Below, in pieces: positions 44,001 through 56,293 of a stretch of 64,000 bases of DNA (the stretch's first letter is position 1; each line of letters begins with the position of its first letter). This DNA is from Strobilurus pachycystidiatus (Eukaryota; Basidiomycota; Agaricomycetes; Agaricales; Physalacriaceae). Where the stretch lies: NCBI GenBank assembly GCA_019915135.1, contig JAHLMK010000001.1, forward strand, positions 186,001 through 250,000, in the 5' to 3' direction. A model generated the notes under the pieces. The model searched no databases and was not told the origin of the DNA. It worked only from the letters and a program-made list of their open reading frames with translations. A program made the position numbers and the translations under genes.

Positions 44001-45648
44001 GTGTCAATAACTGTTCAGGTACTGCCCGAGAATACCAAGAGAAAAGGCGTTGGTGGCAGCACGGGTCTAATCCAAGGTCAGAAGCGGCAGTAGCGGGGAA
44101 GGTTTGTCTATTGGTGAGCCATGTAAGAGCGATACGCAAACATGACATGAGTCGTAAATCCATTTAGTCAAATAATGTCGGTGCAAATAAGATTGGTGTA
44201 CCGGAACGCCGTCGTCTGGTGGTGCTACACCTAGAGCATACCAGCGTATACAGATTCCTCTATCCCCTTGGCGATTTGACAGGCGAAAACGCAACATTGG
44301 CGAGACGGAGAGCGGTGAGGCGCAGCGGAATGTCTCGAAGACAAGATGACGGAACGGCTGGCGTGGAGGCCTCACGTCAGGCCAAGACGAAGAAAGCGCC
44401 GTCCATGGGAAACTTGAAGCGCACGCGTCAACGCGCTGTAGGATGTGATGGGCGTGTGCGGGGATGGCATAGGCAGAGCCGTCGACGAAGAGGGCAGTCC
44501 CACAATGAAAGCCGTATGCTGCTTCGAAAAGTGCCACTGTGAACATGATTAGAGGGGAAAATAAGCTGCATGAAGATATTGACGCACCGCTACAGTCTCG
44601 TCATGTCGATATTCTGCCTTGTTGCACGTGGCAGGATCTCGCCGGAGGACAGAGTACACATCCACCGTCCACGCGGTCAAGAAAAGATGCCTGCGGTTTG
44701 GCAAGGGCGCGCTATGGGTTCCAGAATGGCAGCTGCGGAAGTAATCGAGGAAGAGAAGACGGGAGTCGCAGAAGGGCAAGACGCGTCAGTGAGGCCAGAA
44801 ACGGTGACAGATGATCGCATGCAGATGCGAATGTCTGAGAGGGAGAGGAGATGCGACGACGGGCAGCGGGTTGTCGCCGTGGTCAGTGAGCAAAAGTTGA
44901 GGACCCGAACGGCAGCCGAAAGCAGATTTGGGTTTTGCCGGCGGCGAGATGATGTCATCCGACTCTCTCTCTCTTTGCACAAGACCACACGCCATGCACG
45001 CTACGACGGCTGCCTGTTCTCCTTGACAACAACTGCAAAGCCGACGACACGTTGAAGACCAATGCACTACCTCAAAACGTGAGTCGACGATGCCGACGAA
45101 TGGGGTGAAGAGCTCCTGAGCGTTGGGACGAGGTGCTGGAACTACGCGCTGTATGTCAGTACTGGCATGGATCACGCATGGATGTACGTTTTTGGAGACA
45201 GCACATTGGCCAAGGCGTACAAATGTTCCTTTTACTTGGGTTATAATCCGTGCTCAAGCTTCAGATCTCGCGGTTCTTGCACCGCCCTTTGCGTGGTTCC
45301 TCCAATGCTCGACATTTCTCGCTCGCCACGACACCTGTTGCATCCACCGTCCACGCCTGCCAAGCGCCCGTCAGCGCAAGCATGTAACGACCACTCAACA
45401 GGTAACTGCGAACCAGTATACCCGATTGACGAGCTGCATCGGCCTGAGTCTCGCTGTTGGCGGTTAGAGCTTCTGTTTGGGTCAGCCTGGCAGCATAGTA
45501 TCTTCATTATTATCATCTCAATACTTATATCCCGAGTTGTGCCGAAGATCGGAAGGGCCGTGACCAAAGCCGGCTCCTGGGGTTGGAGGGTCCTGTCAAA
45601 AGACCATCACGGGCAAAAGTGGTGGGAGTGGTAAAATGTAAAACTAAA
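41097..45648. other. 4.5 kb without a gene that can be modelled
   Basis: Many short frames occur on both strands, several with plausible composition (minus strand 43769-43416, 44546-44067, 45175-44786; plus strand 45167-45634 with a hydrophobic IFIIIISILISRVV). None shows a recognisable domain or joins its neighbours through consistent splice sites. This may hold one decayed multi-exon gene. The third copy of the exon-fragment repeat lies at 41900-42240. A transcript start for the 581-aa gene is presumed just right of 41096. Confidence 0.35.
41900..42240 (-). repeat. Exon-fragment repeat, copy 3 (diverged)
   Basis: Minus-strand reading gives THLKPLLDESLDSNLEDTRD and VGWETGG, aligning with the KPALxxLDD and GWExAG parts of the copies at 34851 and 35285. 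Nearby (42241-42300) a segment resembling WARRLETGA precedes a GTGCGTTCC donor-like site and a T-run. Divergence is high. Confidence 0.45.
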
Positions 45649-47816
45649 TCATCGTCTCTTGGGAGGCGGTGTACTCGCATTGTCGTTCAAAATATCATGA
45701 ATATCTGATGTAATACCATCGGTCCCAATGAGTTCGGCCTCGTCAATGAATTCACCTTCCATGAAGGCTTCCAAACGCTCGAACTCCTCTGTCAAGTCCT
45801 CCGCAGTCGGGCGCAGACTCGCTCTGTCAAAATCAATGAACGAGACATGGCCACGGTCATCCATTAAGATGTTCCAAGACCGGACGTCTCGGTGTAGAAC
45901 ACCGGCGGCGTGTATCTCCTTCAAAGCTACGCGTAACGCATCCCTTTACAGAAACTCAGTGCGTGTTCAAACTATGCGGGTAAGACTTACTTCTCTCCGT
46001 CCGTGAATGAAATCAATTTGTCTCTCCCACCACGGCGATGTCCAAGTGAGCGGCCGGAATTGCTGAGGATCAACGCCCCCGCGTTACGTCGGACGTCCTG
46101 ATAATAGCCATACACGATCGGTATCCCTTTAACACCCGCAGCTTGGAGATGTCTATAGATGGAATACTCGTGACGGAGGCGACAAAGTCGGTCGTAGGAC
46201 GTTGCTAGCTTTGCAACCAGTGGTCGACATGCGGTCCGAATGGCGCTCCATGGCGCAGGTGTCGCCTCGTAAACATCCCCGACCGCACCGCTACCAAACT
46301 TGTCTCCCAGTATGAGGGGCACGTAGTCTCGAACAGCGTAGTTCTCGGCATGCGAGCGACCTGGAGAGAGGAAAATTTGGGGTGCGGGAGAGTTATAAAT
46401 ACGTGTTTGTATGTAAAGGGCGAGGACAGATCTACTGAAGTGTCTTGATGTTTTCTGTGAGATGATAGAATCAGTCAACATTTCAAAAACGCAGAACGAG
46501 GACGGACCTTGAGATCTGAGCTCGAAGGATTCAAATTGCCTTGGAAGATAGGTGTCCCGCTCTCTGGCAGAGGTGAAGCACTGGAAGCTCGCGATGTAGG
46601 AGCATCAGCTCCAGACGACGCCGCACACCTCTGCTGAACGTCCTCTATGATAGCAAGATGCAGACCAAGCCAGATCCTGCCGAGCGATGGACTGGAAGGA
46701 GCCCGCGTATCAATCATGGGTGAAAGGAAAAGTGTTTGAGATTGGCGGTGGCGAAGTCCAATCCGAACAAAGTTTCCGCAATTGAAGATCATAAAGGTAG
46801 AATTGATTCGAACGGAGTTTGCCCAGGCCTATGTAGTGATAAGTGAGATATCACCGCTCGAAGTTGAAGACAAAGCGACTTACCCGTTGTACATAATCTT
46901 GCGCGGAAGGCCGCCATGGCTTGTGCCTTGGGAGCGTGATGCGACCCGGACTATACATTGTGGTGTCGTCGCCACGATCGTCGTTATTGCGACCAGTAGT
47001 GCGCGTCCTAGTAAGGAAAGTCGATTTTCTGTCCGCCGAAAGATCCCAAAGACTACGTGGGGCATCCGGAGGGCGAGGTACTCTCGGCGCGGGTGGTGGG
47101 CGCTCAGTGACCGAGTTGTGCCGCCAAGGAAATCGCATAACTTTCCCAGTCGCCCCATCGACTGGACAAAGGTCGTCCATATCAGCCAGACACCACTCCG
47201 CGCTTGGACAGAAGGTCAAAGAGTTGGCTAGATAAGGTGCATATTCGTAGAGCGCTGTCAACTTCTTTTTGTTACTGCGGGACATGTCGTCAGCAAAGTC
47301 ATCGGTGGGATCCAACACTCGCAGCGTGTAGCGCTCTGTAAAGAACGGATCGTATGCCCTCTTGGTCGAGACGTCAAAAAGACCAGTCGGAGCCCAATAG
47401 AATGCGCTGAACAGGTCTGGCTGATCGGGATTGATCAGTACAGCTTGCGTAGCAGTACAGCTCGCCCGACCGAGACCCTGTAGATTCATTACCGCAACGT
47501 CTACCGCGCTGGCGGCCTCCGCTGCCCCGTTGTAAGCGGGATACATGCATGCGAATATATCCTCCGGAAGAGAGGAGCCAACAGGAGATTTATCCATGAG
47601 TCTCTCAACAACACCAGAAATAATTGACGAAAAAGAAGGCATCGGTATGATGCGTAGGAGGATAAGATTCGCGTCTAGGTGCGTGTCGAGACATTTCAAC
47701 GGCGTTTCGATAGGTGTGAAGTTGGCGGAGTGAACGAGGGGGATCGAAGGGTGGCGGAAATTGAAGAACCTCTCGCGATACGCGGGATCGGCGTCCGAAT
47801 CAGACGTGTAGGACAT
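45649..47816 (-). CDS. Protein kinase-fold protein, 645 aa, five exons
   Basis: Exons on the minus strand: 47816-46884, 46828-46508, 46454-46436, 46360-45991, 45943-45649. The 75-bp third intron keeps the frame if retained, so a 25-residue longer form is possible. The last intron ends in AAG. Residues ~1-310 are an N-terminal domain of unknown type, followed by a linker. The kinase core starts near residue 430: loop LGDKFGSGAVGDVYEA, Lys in PLVAKLA, helix-C Glu in RHEYSIYRHL, catalytic loop GVLHRDVRSWNIL (HRD), and IDFD in place of DFG. The C-terminal lobe is truncated relative to canonical kinases. It is probably a lineage-expanded agaricomycete kinase-like protein; activity and substrate unknown. 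Confidence 0.75.
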
Positions 47817-48202
47817 GTGAGAGCCGGTTGAAAGCCGCTTCGAGTGTTGGTTGAAAGTAAAGCTTGTTCACACGGTCACGGCTCGATGCGGTCAAGAGGT
47901 CTCGGCCGCTGCAGTCTACTTTAGTACTTAACAACAATCATCGCTCACCAATTGGCAAGTCGAAAAGGGAGGGTATTTGACGAGCATCTGACCGCTCGCT
48001 GCCTCGTCTTGACTATCGCGGTCGGTTATTCCGACCCACGGCCAGTGCGAGTGAAAGAAAAATGTATATATGTAGGATGTACGAAAATATGAATGAGAGT
48101 ACATGATGGAATAAGTAACTTGGTATAACACCAAACACAAAACAAGCAAAAAGAAAACATTAAGCAAATCGTAGACTAGATGCGTGAGAGATCGTAACAA
48201 AA
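47817..48202. other. Spacer between kinase-like gene and flippase
   Basis: 386 bp upstream of the kinase-like gene and downstream of the flippase stop; both genes are on the minus strand. It presumably holds the kinase gene's promoter and the flippase 3' UTR. Nothing else is seen. Confidence 0.4.
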
Positions 48203-51200
48203 TCATGCCGTCGAATCAGGCCGCCCACTATCTCGTTGACTCTTCTTTTTCAGTATCCCCCGCCTCAACGAGAACAGATGTCGCCCGTCCCTCTCCTTCC
48301 CTTGCTGTTGTAGTGTGAGGTTACGCCGTGACGAAAGATTACTCTGCATCCGCGCCATCGCCACCCCGCCTTCCTCGGTGACAAAGTCGAACCCACGATG
48401 CACGCTCCGGACACCCGTCGACATATCCGTCCGAGACGCCAGACGCGTGTTACTCGAGCCTCCAACGTTAGGCCGCGACGCGCCTGCAAGATGCCCACTT
48501 GACGCCCCACCAAGCTGCGCACTCGACGCTCCCGGGGTGCTCGCCGCGCTCCCTACCCGTCTCAACGCCTCCAACCCTCCTCCCTCACCCACATAACCAA
48601 CCCGCTCCCAATCACTCTCCATTCCACTCCGAATGCCAAATCGCGCCTTATGCTTCTTCACATAACGGAGGATATCAACATCTCCGGGTTCGAAGCCCAT
48701 CTGCCAACCCTTTGCCAGATACATGGGGAGTATGCTCACGCACACAGTTATGGGGAGGGATAACCAGAAGAGCGGTGACTGGAAAAGGAATCGATTGTTG
48801 CCGTAAACAAGAGTGACGAACCAGCCGGGCTTGATGGAGTTGTAGACGACGGTGTATATCCACAGAAGGACGATACCAAGAGCGAGGGCAAAGATGACCC
48901 AGCCGGTCCAGACGTTTGTGTTAAGACCGTTGTACGCGTTGGCGACAAACACGGCGGCGAATACCATGGTCTGCAAGAGAGGTAAGCAAAAGAAGCCAAA
49001 CCCGGACGAGAACAAAAACTCACAGTACTGAATTCAATCAGATGCTGATCATACCCGTCCGCCCTTGCAGTAGGCGAGAAGTAACCGTAGAGGATGACGA
49101 AGAACACGACCGCGCTCTGGTACACCCCGTCGATCATGTAGACCGCGAACCACTTCATCCCAAACCACTTCCCTTCGCGGCCATACCTGAAAAGCATTAG
49201 CTTACAGTTCCCTTCGGACGCGAACAAGACTCACTTGTACAACTCGGGTAGTGCCATCAACACATCCGCGTCCACGATTCTGTCGAACAACCCAATCGCA
49301 ATGACGGGTGCTATGGTCCAGAACGAATTCCAGAAGAGGAGATACGTGTATTCGAAAACACTGCGGTTGCGTGAGCTCAAGAAGAAGGCAGAAGAAGGAA
49401 AACGATACGCACTAATTTGAACTCCACCCACAGTAGATTTGGAACCACCACAGAACGCCGATGCACACAATGTTCTTGTAGAAGAAGTTCAGGATCCTGT
49501 AATATGGGTTAAGCTTCCTTCAGCGTAGCGTTGATGAGTAGATATTCACATGTTCCCATTCCTTGCATAACTCCAATGCCCATGCACGAGCATCAGCTTC
49601 TTTAAGAACCGGAACTGCGCAATCGCATAATCGCTGGCGTTCACCGCTTGGAGACCTTCCTCGCCCGAGATGCCAACGCCAACGTCTGCTGCCTGAGTGA
49701 GTGTTAGCGATCGTCAAAGAGGACAAGGTGTTGTAAGAGGAAGGAGAGAGAATCGAGACTTGCCTGGATCATGCTAACATCATTCGCACCATCCCCAATT
49801 GCCAGTGTCATCGCACCCAACCCTTCCTTCACCATCCTCACCACCAGCGCCTTCTGCAGTGGGGACACTCGACAACATATTACACCCTCGCAAAGAGTCG
49901 CCAGACGTAACAAGAGCGCCTTGTGTGAAGGGTTTGACAGGGCCTGTAGGAGCATTAGCGGGCGTGAACAACAAAAATATCATTTGAACACATACCCCAC
50001 CCAACGCTGCCCCATCAATAACCAATACGAATCCACCAGGCCTGTCTCCATTCCCAGGGCCCACGATACTTGAAACGCCCGTCGACACTCTCCTCAAAGG
50101 CAGAGGTGTCTCACTCGTACTCGGCCGTCCCTGCCCAAAGCTCGGTCGCCCACTCGCGTTCGTCCTTGATCTAGTCAGCCCTAACCCAGTCGAAATGCGC
50201 GAAAGACCAGTCGACGTTCGGTTGAGTTTCGTATTCTCAGCTGTACTGGGATCGTCGAGTATACCCGATTCGGGGAAAAACTCCTCCACGGCGTTGACGA
50301 GTTGGTCGTACACCGGCCTGGAACCACCTCGGACGACGATGATGTTTGATTCTTTGCCTATGAGGTTCGTGCTGTGGCCGATGGCTGGTGGGAGACATTA
50401 ACGACGACCATCAAAATGAACGAGTGCACTCACCAATAGCCGTCTCCAGCTTATCACCCGTCGCAACCCACACCTTCACTCCTGCCCTCTTCAGATCCCT
50501 AATCGCCTCCGGTACACCATCCTGCAACGAGTCCTCGATGGCGGTAGCACCCAACAGCCGCATGCCCGTCTCGAGCTCTGCACTAACGGACTCGATACGC
50601 TCCTCGCGCTGTTCGAGAGCAACGGTCGCAGCGTGGTACCGGTCTGACCAGGCAGCAAATTCTTCCTCTATAGACGAGATACGTTAGTATCATTCTGAAG
50701 CTGAAGAAAGGAAGAAAGATGTACTCACCACTCACACCCCTCCAAGCCAACGTCAACGTCCTCAATCCACCTCCAGCGAATTCTCCAAGCGCCCTCTCCG
50801 TCTCGCTGGTATCTTCCCCTTCTCGAAGACGCTCAAAGACGACATTGTCAGCGCCCTTCATAAGGAGATATAGTTTGCCTTCGTGCGTATTCTGGTCCGC
50901 GGCGGGGTGTTTTTCGTGTTCCTCAGCACCAAGTGACGAGTCGGTACCAGGGGCGCCGTCAGACAGTCGGCGGACGACAACCCCCATCCTCTTCCTCGAA
51001 CTCGTAAACTCCAAGATGTTCACAAGCTCATACCTCTCAATCTCTCCCCATGGCGTTGCCATCTCCAGAATCTCACCCGCGGGCCCCTTGTTCCTTCCCT
51101 TGAACACCCATCCAGCATCTGCAGCAGCACGCACCAAGGCTGCCTCGTCCGGGCTCTGCGCCTTGTACGAGATCTTGCCCGTGTTGGGATCAACGGACGT

Positions 51201-53820
51201 CAAGACGGTGTGGCAGAGGGCGAGTACGGAGAAGAAGCCGTGAAGAGCGCGGTGATGCGACGGCGGGGCGGAAGCAATGTCTTCCTGCAGGGCGGCAGAG
51301 TGGAAAGGTGGCTCCTCGGGTGGCGAAGCGGCCGTTGTGTGGTTGACCGTCGATGAGCTCGAGGAGGCGCTTGACGACGTTGCGGCGGCGGCGGCTGGCG
51401 CAGGTGTAGACGGGATGGACTGTGAGTCGGCCTGGACGAGGGGAGCAGCGTCATCCACGTAGATTCGCCCACCAACACTAGCACCGCGGAAAACCATCCG
51501 GTTCTGGGTCAATGTGCCAGTCTTGTCGCTAAAGACATACTCGATCTGACCCAGATCGTCACTGAGGTTCCAGCTGCGCGCCAAACACGCTTGACCTTCG
51601 CCCTTCCGTGTCCCAGGGCGTTCGTAATACATGTCGGAATCAAAGTAGATGAACGCGGCTTGACAAGTACGAACAAACTCGATGGAGATGTAGAGCGAAA
51701 TGGGGACGATGTTCTGGAAGGTGATGAGGGCATAGGCCCAAGTGATGAGACCGTTGATGGATGGATTGTCGTCGGAGCGGTTGTCGTCGTAGAGCCAGGG
51801 AGCGCCGCGCGGATAGTAGTGGTGCTCCAAGGCAGAGTCGACGATGGCGCAGGCGACAGCCATGCAGGCTAGAAGGAGCAGGTTGATAAATCTAGGAGAA
51901 GTTAGTAAAACAAAGATGAAACAAGTATAACACGCACACTTGCGGATTCATCTGCCTCTCGACTTTGCTACGCTTACTCGGCGTTCCGCCGCTGTTCAAG
52001 ACAATCTTCGAGTCCTCGCCAGTGAACAACACCAGCCCGACGACCCAGCCTGTATTTCTCAGGACCGTCCCTCTCAGGAGTGTCATCGAGATATCGACCG
52101 GGACCTTGATGTCTGCTCCCGCCTCATCTCCAGGCAAGACGACCGCCGCATTCAAGCGGAACATATCGCTCTCCGGGCGATCACAATCCACACGGCCCCT
52201 CGCCGAAGCACACCCCCTCGCACTATCCCAGCCGCGCTCTTTGAGGATCTCGACGGCATTCCTGGACTTGAGATTGGTTTCGCCGTCGAGGTTCTTGGTC
52301 TCGACAAACGCGACGCCGTCATCCTCGCTCGAAGCGCAGATGAGAATGTCGGCAGGAAGGGATTCGCCGTCGTAAACCTTGATGAAATCGCCGACGCGGA
52401 TGTCCTCCCACATGCGCTTGGCCCAGTGCGGGTGCGTCACGCGGCGAGAAGACGTCGAAGAGAGCGGATTGGAGATGTGCGGAATGTAGGAGTTGCGATG
52501 GGTGTTGGTCGGAGAGACGGGCTCGTCGAATTCCACCTCGGTTTGGGTGCGCTGGATGGGCTTGGGAACGTCGTTCTTCCCCTTTTCCAGGTCCTTTTCC
52601 GTGACGGTTTCGGGTTTCTTGTCGTCGGCATCTCCATCCTTCTTCTTGTCGGCGTCGGTCTTTGTCGCCCGCTTACTCTTCCAAGCCAACAACCCGCCAA
52701 AGACGTTGATCGACTTTGCCGCCGTCAATTCGCGCTGCGTGTTCTGATAACCGCCGCCTTCGAGGACGCGCACCATGTTCCGGTTTACGCGTGCATCGCT
52801 CTGGTGTCGTTTGACGTCTTCGTATGCATCCTGAAACGTAGGTGTCAGCCAGTGAGAGATGGGAACCTGTATGGAACGCACCTTGGCAGCGGTGATACCC
52901 AAGACAACCAAGAGAGGAAAGATGACGAGTCCGGGACTGATCGTCGAGAACTTGTTGAAGAACTGCAGCACAGCGATCGCGAGGAAGAAGCTGAAGAGCG
53001 AGTTTCAGCAAGCACATGGGAAGAACGCCGGACCACTGACACATTCGCAACTCGCCTAAACTGCTCCAGCAGATTGCGCGGCAGGAACGTGAGGACGGTG
53101 TACTTGCTGGTGATGACCTGGTTGGACTTGTATGTGTGCTCCTTCTTCAGCCACCGCGCCTCGCCCTTCGCGCCTTTGCCGTCCTCGCCTCCGTCTCCCT
53201 GGCCAGGATGGGCTAGATGCACGCGCTTCGCTCCCTTGCTGCTCCACCACTTTGGTTTCTTATCCAAGAACCAGTCGCCCGGCACGTCCTCCCCTACGAG
53301 CACGCTCCTCTTTGGCCCTGGCGGTAACTTCTTCACAAAGAGCGTCTCGACATTGAACGCTGCTATCTTCGCGTACAGCGATCCCATCGTCGTGAGCAGG
53401 CCGCGCTTCGGATTGGGGACGTGCAGGCCCTTGCGGTGTGGGTGCGCGGGTTCAGATCCCGGAGGTGGTGGTTTCGGAATATGGAGAATGTGCGTGTGTG
53501 TGCGCTGTTCGTCGAATTTGTGGATGTGCGGTGGGACGGTGGGTGCGCTAGTGTTGTGGCGGGTGGGAGGTTTCCTGTGGGGATGACTGTGGCTTGCGCC
53601 GCTGTCGTGGTGATGGTCCTTGGTGTCGCTGGACGTCGTAGGATGTAGCGTGGGCGATGATCCCGCCGAATGCGATTGCGGCTGCGGGTCGGTGGTATAC
53701 GCCTTTTCCTCGTTCGTCGACGCTAGAATCCGATGAGCATGAGCGCGACCGCAAAAAGACACACAGCCGGAAGCCGTGAGTAAGCAGTAATGATGACCCA
53801 CGTAAGCCTGGCGTCGTCAT
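48203..53820 (-). CDS. P4-type ATPase phospholipid flippase, Dnf1/Dnf2-like, 1650 aa
   Basis: Thirteen exons (minus): 53820-53802, 53722-53041, 52990-52882, 52830-51938, 51891-50729, 50667-50434, 50384-49996, 49943-49764, 49692-49550, 49496-49413, 49360-49235, 49186-49024, 48970-48203; phases agree over 4953 nt. P4-ATPases move phospholipids from the outer to the cytosolic leaflet of Golgi, endosome or plasma membranes using ATP, usually with a CDC50-type partner. Seen: an N-terminal [20 protein letters not shown] before the first helix, DGETN near residue 452, PISLY near 632, the phosphorylated Asp in DKTGT near 691, [20 protein letters not shown] near 1213, and late membrane helices. A 1650-aa length with long N- and C-tails fits Dnf1/Dnf2. 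The intron 49763-49693 is GC-AG. Nothing is missing, so it should be functional. Confidence 0.93.
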
Positions 53821-55106
53821 CTCGGCCCCTTTAATTATCCCTCGATCGTCGTCACCAAAAGCAGCGCTGTTCTTGTTGGTTGCTTGCGTCCTGGTATAAT
53901 CTGGCGAAAGAACGAACGGGAGGACACAACAAACGGTCTGTCGTCTGTCGGTGAGTGCAGGGAAGAAAGGAAGGGAGACACGTACATGGCACTCTCACGT
54001 TGGGTAAGTGGAATAGGTACCCTGGTCACCCTACGCCCGCTGTTTCATTCATTCAGTAGTTCGTTCCGTCTACCTGACGCCGTGTCTGGCCGTGTCTTCC
54101 AGCATTGACTCTCGTTGCGTGCACGTCGGGTTGCGTCCTTGCCGCTCCCATCCTCGGCATTCGGCTAATTGCCCGTCATTGCCGATGACATTCCTCTTCA
54201 CCCGCCCAATCCCCGTCGCCCGTCCCCTTACCTCCGTGCACTTGGCCTTCCAAGCGTAAATCTCGCTTCTCCAGCGTTAATCCAACAGTGTGCGCTTCCA
54301 CTTCCAAGCCCTTAATGTTCGCTCCTGCTTTCTCTCACATCTGATATCGTCCCCGCCTTGGCGTGCAGGTAGGTTGGCGAAATTACCAGTCTCAACGGCG
54401 GATATGTCAATCGCCACAAGTTGAGTTGCCGGGGTTTGAGTGCAAGTCGTTTCCTCTGCACTCTCGGTCCCGGGTATTTACACCACACTAACTTCTCTGA
54501 AGCCTACCCTTCTCAACGAGCCGTATTCGTTTCAATCATCGTTCAAATCCAACGTTCTTCCTAATGGTAACACTCCAGAGCCATGTTCTTCTTCACCACC
54601 TGACGTACGTCTCGGATTACAACTCCAGGCTCCAACGCGTGACTGCTAGCAAGGTAAGCATGTTCTGATATTTTGCATACCTTTGCGACTCGAAAGGTCT
54701 CTCCAGGACGAATGAACATGCTTTGATTTCATGATGGCCTCAACGAAAGCTCGGGTCCTGCTTGAGATTACCTGTTGCGAGCCGCGATCTGTACACACGG
54801 CCACTGCCACTTCTTCCGTAAGACAATGAGTTCATGTACGTAGGGCGTCTTTCGAAACATGCCCGCCCACTTTCCACAACGGCATTGTTGTCGCAGTGGC
54901 ATAGCGGCTACTTGAGCTGACGGAACAGGATTTCATGCTAGATCTTTGTCCATCGTTGCTCGACTGATTTTCATCGAGTCCATGATGAGTAGCCACAAGC
55001 GCGTGACTGCGAGCAGGGCAGCTCCACAACATCGCTAGGACGGTGACTCGAGAGAAGGACGGCGACCCCAAGGTCTTCAGCCTGAGGAGCTGTCCCGACG
55101 CTAAAA
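53821..55106. other. Upstream region of the flippase; no gene modelled
   Basis: It presumably contains the flippase promoter next to 53820. Farther right (54400-55100) there are C/T-rich stretches and short frames, and possible 5' exons of the homeodomain-like gene, but no start could be fixed. Confidence 0.35.
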
Positions 55107-55662
55107 GCGATGTATGATGAGTCCAAGTACCCAGATCAAGCGATGATAACATCTGTAGCTGAGAAGCATAAGCTCAAGATTTCGCAAGTAGGCGCGTGGT
55201 TTAGCGGACAGTATGTTATCTCTCTGTTCACAGTGCAGCTACTTCTTTACTCGACGCGATGTTAGAGGCAAACGGGACACATCTTCACTGGGGCCCGGGG
55301 TTTCTGACGAATTGAGCCTACTCTCTAGTCGCGCAGGTGCGTATAGGAAACGGAAGTCCATTGAGACAGTCGTCACCCGTAATTTGTCTATGGACATGTC
55401 CGTGTCTTCCCGCCAAAGCGTAACAAAGTCTGCGAGGCACTCACTGGCAGGCGCTCTCCCGGTGCTTGAGGCGTTGTATGAGGCTACCAAGTATCCAGAT
55501 CAAGCGATGATAGCATCCCTCGCTGAGAAGCACGAGCGCACAGGCGCCCAAGTACGTACGTGGTTTAGCGGGCGGTATGTTGTCTTCCTGAGCAGTTTCG
55601 GGCCGTTGGAACGTAATGGTAGACGCAAACGGGACAGGGATTCACTGACGCCCGAGATGTAA
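55107..55662 (+). CDS. Tandem homeodomain-like protein, 5' end unresolved
   Basis: Exons 55107-55210, 55266-55574 and 55623-55662, with introns of 55 and 48 bp in identical positions of two repeats. Each repeat is a homeodomain-like helix set: repeat 1 has KYPDQAMITSVAEKHKLK and QVGAWFSGQGKRD; repeat 2 has KYPDQAMIASLAEKHERTG and QVRTWFSGRRKRD, then a stop. The WF in helix 3 and the basic end fit a homeodomain, but the invariant Asn51 is Gly in both. Repeats are also alike at DNA level, so the gene arose by internal duplication including the intron. Just before repeat 1 the frame has a TGA two bases out of register compared with repeat 2. This means either an intron acceptor there or a frameshift. 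It may be a DNA-binding regulator or a pseudogene. Confidence 0.6.
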
Positions 55663-56293
55663 AACGCATTAGTAGGCAGTTCAAAAGAAGGGAACGGTCG
55701 CTGAGGAAAAGTCCATACCGTTTTTGAAGAGGCCCTTTCTAAGACCGCCGCCTACTGAGTCGCCCCGTAGGAGGACATGGCATGCGAGTGGTATGTGAAG
55801 GGAAGAGATGTGTCTAGATGTGGCGAACGTAGTGATAGGTCGCGTCCTCTCTTTCGACTATCTCGAGTGACCTTTGGCATACTCTTCCGCTCGCCAGGAC
55901 GTCATAAAGTAAGCCCTGATGAAGCGAGCATGAATCACCACAAGCTGTAAGGAACAAATCTGACTTGGATCACTTGTCGAGCGATCAATGTTCGCCGGTC
56001 ACTGGCAAAGCTCCCTCGACTACTAGACTTACATGCTACATATATAGGCAACGCTAAATGTTCTTATGCACACTGAGAGACCCACGTAGTGTTATCATGG
56101 AGATGATACTATGACGAAGACCTGATGGATGCGGCCTTCATGCGTGGTGATGTATTTGCATTTATTGAGATCAGGTTCAAAATAAACAAACGCAGGAAAA
56201 GAAGACTGTAAGAGCACCAGTGGCACGAGATTTTAGAAGTACATGGACATTTAGATAGTGTCACGAATCGTGATGTTGATTGGTTATGTGTGT
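55663..56293. other. Spacer, no gene
   Basis: Non-coding sequence between the homeodomain-like gene and the convergent reductase gene. Nothing specific is seen. Confidence 0.4.
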
